Assembly: GCA_015178975.1 (NCBI GenBank) | Contig: WHVD01000058.1 | Coordinates: 372,001 to 436,000, forward strand | DNA length: 64,000 nt | DNA from: Hysterangium stoloniferum | Lineage: Eukaryota; Basidiomycota; Agaricomycetes; Hysterangiales; Hysterangiaceae | Reading direction: 5' to 3' | Shown: positions 33,101-44,476 of the stretch, piece after piece | Numbering within the stretch: position 1 is the stretch's first letter | Layout of the letters: each line of letters starts with the position of its first letter | Translations under genes and position numbers: made by a program | Notes under the pieces: model-generated | What the model was told of the DNA's origin: nothing | The model's database searches: none | Seen by the model: only the letters and a program-made list of their open reading frames with translations

Positions 33101-34785
33101 TAGACGGGAGTTAGCGTTATCAATGAAGCATCGGCATTGCAAAGTAATGCGTGTATCCCTGATTCAATGTTTAATCATGTTGCAACGCATCATGGCGCCG
33201 GCGAGAGTGTCTATAAGATTCTCCAATCGAATGGTGCTAGATGGATAGTCCGGGCTCGCCACCAGCAAGTGTCAGGGACGTAACATCAGCTCATGAGAGT
33301 GCAAGGAGAGAATCCGGGGGCGTTCCAAAGGTACACCAAAGTCGCGTATCTTATGGGAAACAGGGCATAATAATTTGAATTAAGTCGGATGGTATGTCCA
33401 GACAGTTTCCTCTGATTAGGTATGTAATCATTCAACTGAGTGAAACATCAGGAACAGACGGAGGAAACGACGGTTGTATCCGAAATTCAAAGTATGCTTT
33501 AATCGCACGGTGTTCATCTGGTGATGGGCTGTGCATACGGCATACCCCATTCACGATAGTTTCAAGGAGAAGACAAAGAATAATGGTGCGCAGCAGATGG
33601 ATGACTCAGATGTCCGGCAAGGGGGATTTCACGCCGGATTTATACAAGTGACAAAATGCAATATCGGTGCTTGTGAGAGTAGGTGCGTAAACTCGTTACA
33701 AACGGATGACTACTACCCGCTTACTAATATCCCCGTACGGTTCGAGCTCGCATAACTAATTTCCCGTAGTTCAACTATAATTTCAACTAGGACATCAATA
33801 GAGTTAGATGTGTCGCACAGCCCGAATACAAGAACCTCCCACCATAACGAGATGTACATCTGACAGCCCATCCTCCTATATCCTATGGCATTTTCCGGAT
33901 CCTCGCAGAGATTTTGACCCCTTATATATTCAAGTATAATGATGCTATATGAGTGCAATAATATTATATGGGCGGCATCAGGTGCCCACGTACATCCCTG
34001 TTTTTTTTCTCTAAATTACCCTTAGGCATGTTATGTAAGACCACCACTGGTGGCTTCGTTTAACCAACCTAGATCCATGAGAAAGTACAGTCATAACTAA
34101 CTTTTTCTCTCATCGCTAATTTCATCTAGTGCGCTTCTTAGTGTATTCGTAGAAATGAAATGTTAATGGGGTTAAATGGTTCCTGATATCCACGTGAGGC
34201 AAACCACAGAGTTTGCTATTATTTATTACTTGTGAATATACTAATCCTGATATACCTATTCAGACATTCGCCCCAATTTTTTCTTCTTAATGTTTAATTT
34301 TGATTCTTTGAAGTGTTTCGTATTTTGATTTTTTGAAATCTATTTTTAGAACCCATACCCTCTAATTTATGTATATGAAACTAACAGGGAAAACAAGGGC
34401 TTTTCTGGGGGACCCTTGTACGGAGAATGAAGTGAAAGCATAGCGTACATTAATGGTAACATCAATTCCGTCGAAGAGAACCCCCGAATTATCTAAAACA
34501 TCGGGTGGAAAAATAGGGATTGAATTGTGCGTGACTGAATCTTGTTATGGAGTGTGACAAGTGCTCTACAATGGCAGACTCATCTCAGGAGACTGAATTG
34601 TCCAGATCTGGCTTATTACTTTATTCGCGTCACGAGACATTATTTCTTTTAGCGAATCGAATCGCCGGATCACTGTCAGAAAGCTCGGCAAGTTTCATAT
34701 TGCGGGAGCTGCAAAGGTTGACGCCCAATAAGAAGTCCTCTGGGTCCAAGCGTCTCAGAGTTGCTCCTCACTCATACTTTTAACC
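30157..34785. other. 4.6 kb without a recognisable gene
   Basis: Several modest open frames exist, such as 31728-32090 and 31771-32238 on the plus strand, which overlap in different frames. None matches a family I know and no consistent exon chain is apparent. Base composition is moderate with CpG retained, so this is not obviously decayed transposon. It may hold a lost gene, a non-coding region, or an upstream region of the transcription factor gene. Confidence 0.4.
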
Positions 34786-37388
34786 ATGAAGCCAAATGAC
34801 CTCTGCGATATTCCGTCTAGAAAACGACCTTTTTCAGAAACTAACCCATCTCCTGATGCTCTTCCCCGTTTCCACCGGTCCAGAACATCCAGGGCATGCA
34901 ACGCCTGTAGCAAACTGAAGACTCGTTGTGAGACTCTTGCGGGAGATACCAACGGTTGTCACCGATGTTGCGTGATAGGAATCCCTTGCGTGTTCGATCG
35001 TGAAGCATCAATCGGTACTCCGAAGGCTCGCGCACCTGGGTCCGATTTGCCACGGAATGCTGGCGCCTCCAGTGGCGTGCGACCAGAGTATGTAACGTCT
35101 CTCCAATGGATAGTGGGTTGTGTTAATATCTCATGAATAATGCCCTGGTAATAGTCGTCTTCATATTCTAGCAAGCACTACAGCGCAAGCGTCGCCAGGG
35201 CCACCCCGCTCAGCTTCTTCCCACTCACTCCCATCCCATTCATCCCCACAATCGCCCCCTGAGTCTGTAGCATCAACATCTAAAACACAATTATCCACGG
35301 ATACAATTTTTACAGTTGGATCCACCGTATTTACTGCCCAGCTTGACCATACGCCCGAGAGTGAGCTTGCTCGCTTTCAGGCCGATTGGAAACGCTGGAT
35401 AGCCCCACTGACGCAACTTCAGACACTTGTGAGGAAAAACTCAGCGGAACGGAAATCTGAGCCATCTTCTCACCCACAGTATGGAGGCTTACTTTCTCCT
35501 CAGGAGGAAACTAATCTCAAAAATCAGTGCGCGCCAATTATCATTGATCTATACACATACTTCATTTCCCCCTTTTCAGTTTCCTTCTCAAGTATTCTCC
35601 ATGGCTTCCTGCCGTTAGTCTAGGCCGAAACGGAAGCCTAGACGAGGTCTCACCGTTTCTTTCGGCCGTTATCTACTCTACCGCTGCACGCACGTTCAAC
35701 GGGATTACCCAGTCTACCATTGATCGTCTCCGCAGCGCAACTCTTAATTACGTGGGCCTAACATTCGCTAATTCCACCACATATCCGCTCATCGAGTCGC
35801 TGTACGCTCTCTTGATCCTCATTGTCTGGCCGCTCGACGCCGCGGACGATGTTGCTGTATTGATGCAAGGCGCGAAGAGGATGGCAAGTAGTGACAAAGC
35901 CGGAGGGGCGCCTTCTATAGAAAACGAAAGACCTCCACAAACGGAGAATATTGATCATATACGGCTGGTATGATTATCTCTTCCTTCCTAGAAGCTTAGG
36001 CTCACATAACCACAGTGGTATACAATATGGGCCAACGATGCAATGTGAGTGTAGGTAACTCAAATGTTTTTATATTTTCTCAGAATTCAAATAATAGTCT
36101 CACCCTGGGCTCTGGTGCAATTGCTAAATCCCCCGACATAGATGATTTCACGCGCGCACTTGGCACTGGCTCACAGATAGCGTTACAGAACGGAAGTACT
36201 TCAGACATACTCCTTGCACTGGAAATTGCTCTTCTCAAGATCATCACAGAAGCCATGCGCGACCGTCCATTCTCTCTGGATAAGCACGTAGCTAAAATAC
36301 AAAATACCCCAGAAGCTGTTCAAAGATATATGTTTACAGTCAGCACGGTGTTAACGAAGCTAACCCATTGGGAAATCGAATTCTACAGCATCGCAAGTAA
36401 ATTGTCCTCCGCGTTTCCGTTCCTCCCTCCTTCACACTAATCTATCTCTTAAATCTTAGGCGACTGCAGCTCCGAAGACGCAATGTATTATGCTGTGCTC
36501 GAAATCAAATATCAATACCTCGCCCTCACTTTTGTCGTCCACGCCACCCTTATGCTCAGCTACGTTTGTCCAGTGTCGTCTGCTCCGGAAGAAACCAGAT
36601 TCAACCTCTGGTCATGGACCCTAACAATCAACAAAAGCGCACTTGCCATCGCCCGCCTTTTCAACAAATACACCCACCACAACCACGGTCTACACGACCG
36701 CGCCCCCAGCCTTGCGCCGTTCGCTGTCGCCCCGGATCGCATATTCGCCATGGTCGTGCTCTCGATCATGCTGCTGCTCCGACATCAGGTCGTGGTGGCG
36801 GAATACGCGCGCGTCAAACGGAGATATGCCGAGGTCCCGCTTGGGGGGTTTACGCGACAGGCGGACCTCACGATTCGGCGGGTTGTGGAGCGCATGCGGG
36901 AGATCGGGCGTGTCAGAGGCGGGTTGACGGTGTCGTATCATCCCGCGGCGAAGTACATCCATATTTTGGAGGCGTTGTTGCGGTGTTGGGATGAGAAGCG
37001 CGCGCAGAACGCGGGGAATCTCCCCCCTGGGGGTATGTATGATGACGACGAGCCTGTGGTGGAACTGAGTAATTCGTCTTCAGTTGAGGGTGCAAGTGCC
37101 GGTGGTTTTGGAAGTGGAGGTGCGGGTGTTGTTGTTGATCCCTATGGGAGCGGTCCCGAACCGCTTGTGCAGACACCGGCGACGGCGACGGGCCCTGATC
37201 AGGCCGGAACAGGAACATTGGCAGGAATGGCGCAGTGGGATATAGATTTGAGTCTGCTTGGAGGAGATCTGTTTCTGGATGCTACTGCTGCTTTTACGTA
37301 CCACGAAGGGATGGAGCCATTCGATTGGGCAGCTCCATCGCCATGGTTAGGTAGTAGTTTAGTGACTGGAGATTGGGGAGATACATAA
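34786..37388 (+). CDS. Zn2Cys6 fungal transcription factor
   Basis: The ATG at 34786 has a good context (taaccATG). The zinc cluster CNACSKLKTRCE ... GCHRCCVIGIPC has spacing CX2CX6C-X9-CX2CX6C, near residues 39-65. Likely exons: 34786-35087, 35176-35526, 35580-35967, a short exon WYTIWANDAM at about 36015-36043, one from about 36095 to 36398, and a last exon from about 36462. A Ser/Pro-rich linker (SASSHSLPSHSSPQSPP) is followed by a helical middle domain (FLLKYSPWLPAV, LIESLYALLILIVWPLDA, YTIWANDA) as in fungal regulators. The C-terminal region is Gly/Pro/Ser-rich with acidic, aromatic patches near the end (MEPFDWAAPSPW), a possible activation domain. The frame looks intact, so this gene may be functional. 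Target genes are not evident from neighbours. Confidence 0.85.
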
Positions 37389-38762
37389 CACATTCTCTTC
37401 TCATTACGCACACAACGCAAGGCTGGACTCTCATTCTCTCAACAGTTTTGTCAGACGCATTATACTTTTTTCACTCTGTTTGGTTTTGGAACCGCTTCGA
37501 CGTTGTCGAATGATCATCCTGATCGGCACTAGGAAGACAAGGTAAGCGAGACAATAGAGATTTCTGACGTAAGCCGGTTTACAGGCTCCACGGCCGCGCT
37601 AGCGATCACGGATGCCTCGATTCATTGCGTAGACAATTGGATTGGTTTCTCTAGAATCAGTTTATTATTTTATACATTTATTTCCAAGTATAAGGGATAT
37701 GGTCGGAAAAAAAAATCCCTTATCTCTTCTATAAGGGGGTCTCAGACAAAAAATCCATCCCGACGATGTTGAATATATTAAGAAATGATATGAACGTTGT
37801 TGCTCTCGCTGTCTCCGACTATTTTCTTAGAAAATAACATGACGTGATCCAAAAAAAATTTACGATCAAAATTGAAAATTAAATTAGGTTTTTAAGAATA
37901 ATTACCGTCGGTGTGTGGTAAGTTCAAACTGCGAGGACCACTTACTTTTGTTTTTTAGGATATATTTGGCATGGTTGGTTGTTTGGGGGCTTCAGATGTT
38001 AACCCCCCCACATCTGTCTTGAAGGTGAGCGCACTATTTCCTGACCACTTACAATCATATATATATCGTTCATTGAATCCTCTGAATGATGTGAGGAGAA
38101 TCCTCGACATCCAAAAGTGGTTCCTCAAAGTCGGAATAAGTGCCTGGACGAGGTCCCGCTTCAAATAAAGAGGTACATTTTTTCAGAGAAATGGGCTGGC
38201 GTTGCCCTCACCTTGATACTAAGCTGACATAACCCGTGCACGGTTTGCATACATAAATACACTCAATTTTGGCCGTTCGGTAATACTTCCACTGTGATGA
38301 CACTTGTGGGTCCCCAGTATATTTCATGCTACTTAGCCTATGTAGTTCAGTACAGTAGAGTAGTACTACCAACACTTTTATTTGTGTCAACTGTGTACTG
38401 GCATATACCTCCCCTGGTTATCACTCACAGACATCCTATATTAATCAGATATTGATTGCATTGTTAACTTTTCAGCGAAGATATAACCAGACCTATAGAG
38501 GACGAGTGCAATACTGTCTGAGTGATATTGTTGGTTATAAACACATGGGGGGTCACGTGCATAACTACGGGATTATATACTAATAACAAGAGTGCTAATG
38601 AACATGGGCAATAATGACCCCAGTCACTATACGACTCCGACTGCTCACTTTACCCGAAAATCTAACATGCATAGTGTAAGGGGATCAGTATAATCTTCTC
38701 TTATGTTTTCTCCCTTCAGCTCAAGAAGACGATCCATTATCATGGGACTCCCAAGCAATGTC
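37389..38762. other. Intergenic, no gene recognised
   Basis: AT-rich downstream region with homopolymers (A-runs near 37710 and 37850). No domain or LTR end was recognised before 38763. Confidence 0.5.
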
Positions 38763-38993
38763 TGTTAGAAAGTAAGACCTAAATATTATATCTCAGTCTC
38801 GTATAATGGTAGCATACAATGGACTGAGGTCTAATATGATAGGGGAGACTGTTTATATATGTGAAGAGGACAATAGGGAAAGTGCAAACAATACAAGTGG
38901 CACAAGAGGTGGCAGTCCCATTGTGTAGCTAAAAATAGTTTTTTGCCATTGTCTCGGAATTTTGGTGTTGTCCACGATGTTCGAATTCCAACA
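38763..38993. mobile_element. Solo LTR, family 8 (231 bp); TSD ATGTC
   Basis: Begins TGTTAGAAAGTAAG and ends CGAATTCCAACA, flanked by ATGTC at 38758-38762 and 38994-38998. It is the only copy in the window. It contains TTTATATATGTG near the middle. Confidence 0.82.
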
Positions 38994-39318
38994 ATGTCAC
39001 TACTAGAATAATTTCTCTAGCAACTCAAAGTCAATCTCCTGGTGAGAACCCTCCTCAAGTTAAGGTTAATACACTGAGGAGCATTCACATGGACCAGCCT
39101 AAAACCAGCTTGAACTTCAAACAGTTGTGCATCCCAATGTATGACTTCAATAAGACTCCCAAGTTGACATTCCCACCTGGTGTCATGAATGTACAAGCTC
39201 AAATTTCAATAATATTCAATTTGACATTCCTTTGACTTTCTGACTCAATTTCTGACTTGACTTCCAACTTGACTTCCAACTTGACTATTCTTTGACAATC
39301 TTGAATATCTTTGACTTG
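38994..39318. other. Short unassigned segment with CTTGACTTCCAA repeats
   Basis: From 39225 to 39318 the words TTGACTT and CTTGACTTCCAA recur. The frame on the minus strand at 39017-39202 is open but not recognised. Confidence 0.4.
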
Positions 39319-40801
39319 TGTTAAGTTGCATGCTGGGAGGTCAGAAATCTGACGGAATCCGAACAGAAGGATGTGGCTTCAGCTTGTGTGCTGCACCCTT
39401 GCAAAGTTACCATCAGTTGTCCTTCAATTTCAAACATGCAAGAACTTAACTATCAGGGATCTGAACAGTGGTTGAACTGTCGGATCCCCGGATTGGTTGG
39501 GGACAGAGAGAGAGATGATCAGAAGTCCGAGAGAAGAGCAAAGAACTAGTAGGAGTAACTTAGTCGATATTCTGATTGTCTAGTAACTACACTACAGCAG
39601 GTTTATATATGAGCTATCGGCATCTAGAAACTACTAACTAAGGGAAGAGTGGAAATACTATTGACAAATAAACTTGACTGGAAACTGGAAGGTTACAATA
39701 AGATCAGAGGGTGTGGAATTATGAGAAAAGGAAATAGTTCAAGGGTTACAAGTATATATGGGCATAGGTGAAACATAGAGTAGAACAGATTATCATTGTT
39801 GTGACCGGAATTCCCGCTGGACTCTGGGCACTAACTTATATGCACCCATTGTCAGTTTACCAGAATTCCCACCAGACTCTGTACATCAGACTTGTCTACA
39901 TTCAACTTTGTTATGTTGTGTATCAGTCACCAGAATACTCACCGGACTCCGTCCCTGTCTATGTCCAACCTCGCCCCACGTGTCAGTCACTGGACCCCAC
40001 TCGTAAAACCCCTCATCCCTCTAACAGAGCCCTGTTCCCATTTTAGTCAAATGACCTGTCACAATTTGGACTCCGCTCCTGCTCCGTTTCCTGTTATGGT
40101 TTATGATTTGTCATGATTCGGACTCTGCTCTGTTCCGTCCCGTTCCTAACACCAAATTGGTGTTTACTATTCCCATTTTATGTTTTGCTAGTTTCATTTC
40201 ATTATTACTGTATTTGGTATGTCATTCATTCCACAGTCTATTTAGTCTGGCAGATGTTGTACATACAATCCAGTCAGAAAATTGGATTAGATTCCCCCCA
40301 GTAATATAATACATTTTCTGCTCTAAACTCCTACTTGAATCACACCACTCATGCCAGTTGGAGCCCACAGGCTCTGGTGCATCTATCTCTCTTATCTATC
40401 TTGACTCATGACCTCTTGACCCACAACCTCCAACCTACAACCCCTTGACCCACGAACCCTGCCCAGATTCCCCAGGATTCCCATCCACCTGTCTAAAATT
40501 GGACAACACAATCTCGCGAGGGTGCAGCCTATAAGCTGAAGCCAAGTCCTACTGGATATTCCATGGGTTTCTCCAGAAACCCGCCATGTACGTACCCTAA
40601 CAATTATAAGTAAAAGGGGGTGTATCAAAGCATAACCAGATGGTACGAGTATAATGGGGTAAATGGGGTTTGATCGCCGTGGAGGTATACATCAGTGTCG
40701 GGTTACCGATGGTTTCCAATATGATGACTTGACCAGTAACCTGAAGTGCAGGTGGACGATAGTGTCATTGGGGACCGTCAGGTTGCAACACGGTCATAAC
40801 A
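39319..40801 (-). mobile_element. Solo LTR, family 1, containing a second solo LTR; TSD ACTTG
   Basis: Begins TGTTAAGTTGC and ends GGTCATAACA, flanked by ACTTG at 39314-39318 and 40802-40806. Without the insert 39797-40602 and one copy of its duplication, the LTR would be about 672 bases. It matches the copies at 43101-43849 and 47053-47792. Confidence 0.9.
39797..40602 (+). mobile_element. Solo LTR, family 2 (806 bp), nested in LTR family 1
   Basis: Begins TGTTGTGACCGG and ends GTACCCTAACA. Flanks are ATCAT and ATTAT, a duplication with one C/T difference. It lies at a position that reads CATCATAATAAAGG in an uninterrupted LTR1 copy. It is strongly CpG-depleted compared with 11961-12778. 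Confidence 0.88.
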
Positions 40802-41019
40802 ACTTGTCTCAGTTTGACATCATTGATGTCACTTTGATATCATATTATCATCATAGGTAAATGATATATAGTATATAAGGGCAATGAAAGGAACAAAGGT
40901 AGTCAGTCAGAAAACCTGTATCATAATTATATCATTACTGTATTATATAATTGTCAAACTTTTCTGAGCCTTTATTCGACTTAATTATTTGTGAGCCTCT
41001 GTGTCCTATCTTTGCCTCA

Positions 41020-41343
41020 TGTTACGACCGTGTCACAACCTGACAGTCCCCGAGGTTATTGCCATCTATCAACGATTCAGGTCATCGCTCAAGTACTCAC
41101 ATCAGAAGCCATCAGTTTCCCAACGCTGATGTATGCCTTCATGGTGATCAAACTCTGTTTACGCCCCCGTCAAAATATACTCGTACTATCTGGTTAAACT
41201 CTGATATGTCCCTTTATTATGATGAGCCATTCTACTCTATGTTTCACATATGTCTATATATACTTGTAACCCTCGGACTATTTCCTTTTCTCGTAACTCC
41301 ACTCTCAGTTATCTCACGGCCTCCGAACTAATCATAACCTTCC
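41020..41343 (+). mobile_element. LTR family 1 fragment fused to gag
   Basis: Begins TGTTACGACCGTGTC at 41020 and matches the first ~324 bases of LTR1, then changes abruptly into gag coding sequence at about 41344. A deletion probably removed the rest of the LTR, the primer-binding site and the N-terminal part of gag. Confidence 0.7.
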
Positions 41344-41740
41344 CATATGCACCTTAAGGCTCAAAATGTGGACACACGCTATTGGGAACATCATGCGGAA
41401 GTTGCCCATGAGACCTCCACAGACAAAGTGAACAAGTCCACAGCCAATGAAAACAACAACAACAATTCGTCAACCAGCAACCAGAACTCCACACAATCTG
41501 ACAAGAAGAATGATAAAACATTTTCAAACAACAACAACAACAACAACAACAACAAAGGTCAACAGTCTGGCAAGCAGACCGGAAAACCAGACCTCACAGG
41601 CAAACTTGGACCTGATGGCAAATTGACCCCACAGGAAAGACAATGTCATATGGACAATAACCTCTGTCTCCTGTGCAGAAAACCTGGTCATCGAGTTCCG
41701 GAATGTCCGCTGGCAAAAGCAAACTCTGCAAAGGGTTGAA
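41344..41740 (+). pseudogene. Gypsy gag, C-terminal part
   Basis: Encodes LKAQNVDTRYWEHHAEVAHE, a polyasparagine tract from an (AAC)n run at about 41530-41560, and the zinc knuckle CLLCRKPGHRVPEC at about 41665-41706. The N-terminal capsid part is missing, replaced by LTR1 sequence. Confidence 0.85.
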
Positions 41741-43100
41741 CAGCCAAGGCCTCCATGGAAGCTCCATTGAAGGACAAAGCGGCTTCCAACTTGAAAAAAG
41801 AGTGAGCAACCCCACAGACTCTGTGTGGGTTGGGGGTTGCATTGCCTGTCCGCGCATTCAAGAGTTTACCCATCTCAATGCATCCACTCTTTTGCATTCT
41901 GATTCATTTTTCATTAAACTTATGTCTAATATGATTCTGAAATTCATTTTTTCAGCTTTTATAGATTCTGGTGCGACTCATTGTTTTTTAGATACAAAAT
42001 TCACGAAACAAAATCTGTTGTCAACTTATCTGATAAATCCTGTCAGCCTCCGCCTCTTCGATGGCATAAGTAATTTGGTTGTTATCCAAGCTTGTGATTT
42101 ATCCAGCTGTTTCCCATGTGGAACATCTCAGTTGGTCACTTTTTATGTGACTCAGTTAGACTCAAGTTGCTTGGTGGTCCTAGGACACAATTGGCTTACC
42201 CGCTACAATCCATTGATTGACTGGATAGCTAACAGTATAAATTTCCGGACTCCCACGGCAGCTGAGGAAACTGTACCCGACACAGCCTCCACAGCACCCA
42301 TGGCCTTCCCGGCACCTGCAGTCTCAAGGACTCCTGTGATCCCTATGGCACCCATGACTTCCCTGGAACCCACGGCACCTCCATCTATTTCTCTGATTAA
42401 GGCTGCAGCTTTTATTAGGGCTACAAAAATGGACAGGTCCCAGGCATTCACTATCAATTTAAAAATTGATGAAGCAACTGGTCGTTTTTGAACTCTGGTA
42501 TCTGAATCTGAGCAAGCCACTGACCTAGAAGGCATCCCGGAGAAATATCATGACTTTGTGGATGTCTTTAGTAAGTGGAAAGCTGACCAGCTTCCACCCC
42601 ACAGAGAGTACGACTTAAAAATTGACCTCAAAGAAGGCATTACCTGCTCTTGTCCACAGAACGTTCTGCAATCCACGATTTCCTGGATGAACATTTGTCC
42701 ATAGGTTTTATCAGACCCTCTAAGTCTCCTTTTGGAGCACCTGTTCTGTTTTTCAGGAAAAAGGATGGATCCCTTAGACTATGTGTTGATTTCAGAGGAC
42801 TCAATGCTGTCACAAAAAAGGATAAGTATCCACTACCACTTATATCTGATCTGCTCGATGCTCCACGGAATGCCTGGATTTACACCAAAATAGACCTCAA
42901 ACATGCCTATCACTTGGTCTGGATCTCTGTGGGCAACAAATGGAAAACCACTTTTAGAACCCGCTATGGGGCGTTTGAGTGGTTGGTGATGCCCTTTGGA
43001 CTCACCATGCTCTGTCTGTTTTTCAGCATTTATCAATGACATTTTCTCTGACATGCTTGATGTATGCGTCATCGTTTACTTGGACGACATTCTTATCTAC

Positions 43101-43849
43101 TGTTAAGAATTGAAAACTGACTAATGTCGGTAGGCCGACGGGGACCGATCGGAAGGACTTGGCTTCAGCTTATGTATGTGCTGTGCCCTCGCAATTATCC
43201 ATCAGGTGTCCTTAAATTTTGGATGGGCAGAGACTAGTCCTAATGAATACCTTTCGGCAGAACTACTGATCGGGACCAAAGGATAAGTCGAGTGTTGGGC
43301 CAAGGGGTCGGAGACTGAGAGTGGGCGAGTGCACGCAAAGGCGGATAGTGGAGTACTTAGTGTGAGACTTCTAGAGGTATAAGAGGGTATTCTGGGTCGA
43401 TATTCTGATTGCCTAGTAACTACAACTACAATGGGTTCATATACAAGTATTCGGCATCTAGGAAATACTAACTAGGAGAAGAGTGGAAAATGGTATTGAC
43501 AAATAAGCTTGACTAGGAACGGGATGGTTACGATTAGTTCGGAGGTCATGAGATAACCGAGAGCGAAGTTATGAGAAAAGGAAATAGTCCGAGGGTTACA
43601 AGTATATGTATATAGACATATGTGAAACATAGAGTAGAACAGATCATCATAATAAAGGGATGTATCAGAGTTTAACCAGATAGTACGAGTATATTTTGAT
43701 GGGGGCATAAATGGAGTTTGATCACCGCAAAGGCATACATCAGCATCGGGAAACCAACGGCTTCTGATGTGAGGACTTGAGCAATGACTTGAATCATCGA
43801 TAGATGGTGATAACCTCGGGGACCGTCGGGTTGTGACATGGTCATAACA
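43101..43849 (-). mobile_element. Solo LTR, family 1 (749 bp), inside the RT active-site region; TSD TCTAC
   Basis: Begins TGTTAAGAATTG and ends GGTCATAACA, flanked by TCTAC at 43096-43100 and 43850-43854. It splits the RT immediately after YLDDILIY. Removing the LTR and one duplication restores the continuous reading. Confidence 0.95.
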
Positions 43850-44100
43850 TCTACTCCGAGAATCCTGCAGAACATGACAAACAAGTCTGTGAAGTTCTCT
43901 GGAGACTCAGACAACATGGTTTATTCGCAAATGGTAAAAAATGTACTTTTGACACGGACTCTGTGGGATACCTGGGCTTCATACTGGGACCTGACGGACT
44001 CTGCATGGATGAAACTAAAGTACAAGTCATCAAAGATTGGCCAGAACCCCGAAAAGTTAAAGATATACAATCCTTCCTCAGCTTTGCCAATTTTTACTGA

Positions 44101-44476
44101 CACTGGAGGCACCCCAATGTTTTGGGAGTCTGAAAACCTTCCAAAAATCCTAACATTTGGCCAACCTTTCTAAGAGTTCTTTGAACTGATACATTGTTTA
44201 AAATTTTTAAGTTTTAGTAGGATTTTCCAAAGTGGGAAATCATATCTGAAAACCTTGAAAATTTGTATCAAGAAACTCTGACTGATGATGTTTCCTCAGA
44301 TTCTCTAATACAAATATTTAAAGTTTTCAGATATGATTTTCCGATTTGGAAAATCCTACTAAAACTTAAAAATTTTCAATAAATTTGTCAGTTCAAAGAA
44401 TTCTCAGAAAATTTGACCAAATAGTAGGATTTTTAGAAGGTTTTCCAACTCCAAAAACCTTGGGGTGCCTACAGTG
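44101..44476. mobile_element. Foldback MITE (376 bp), CACTG termini, TSD TGA
   Basis: Almost the whole element is a palindrome: CACTGGAGGCACCCCAATG on the left is mirrored by GGGGTGCCTACAGTG on the right, and the match runs inward for about 150 bases. It is flanked by TGA at 44098-44100 and 44477-44479 and splits the pol frame between ANFY and RFMSDIMVPL. A CACTG end with a 3-bp duplication fits the CACTA/EnSpm superfamily. No transposase is present. Relatives lie at 57840-58016 and 11641-11910. Confidence 0.85.

Noticed and set aside
34547-34783. Upstream frame before the transcription factor
   Set aside because: No zinc-cluster continuity; it ends before the ATG at 34786, and the splice pattern starts from that ATG.
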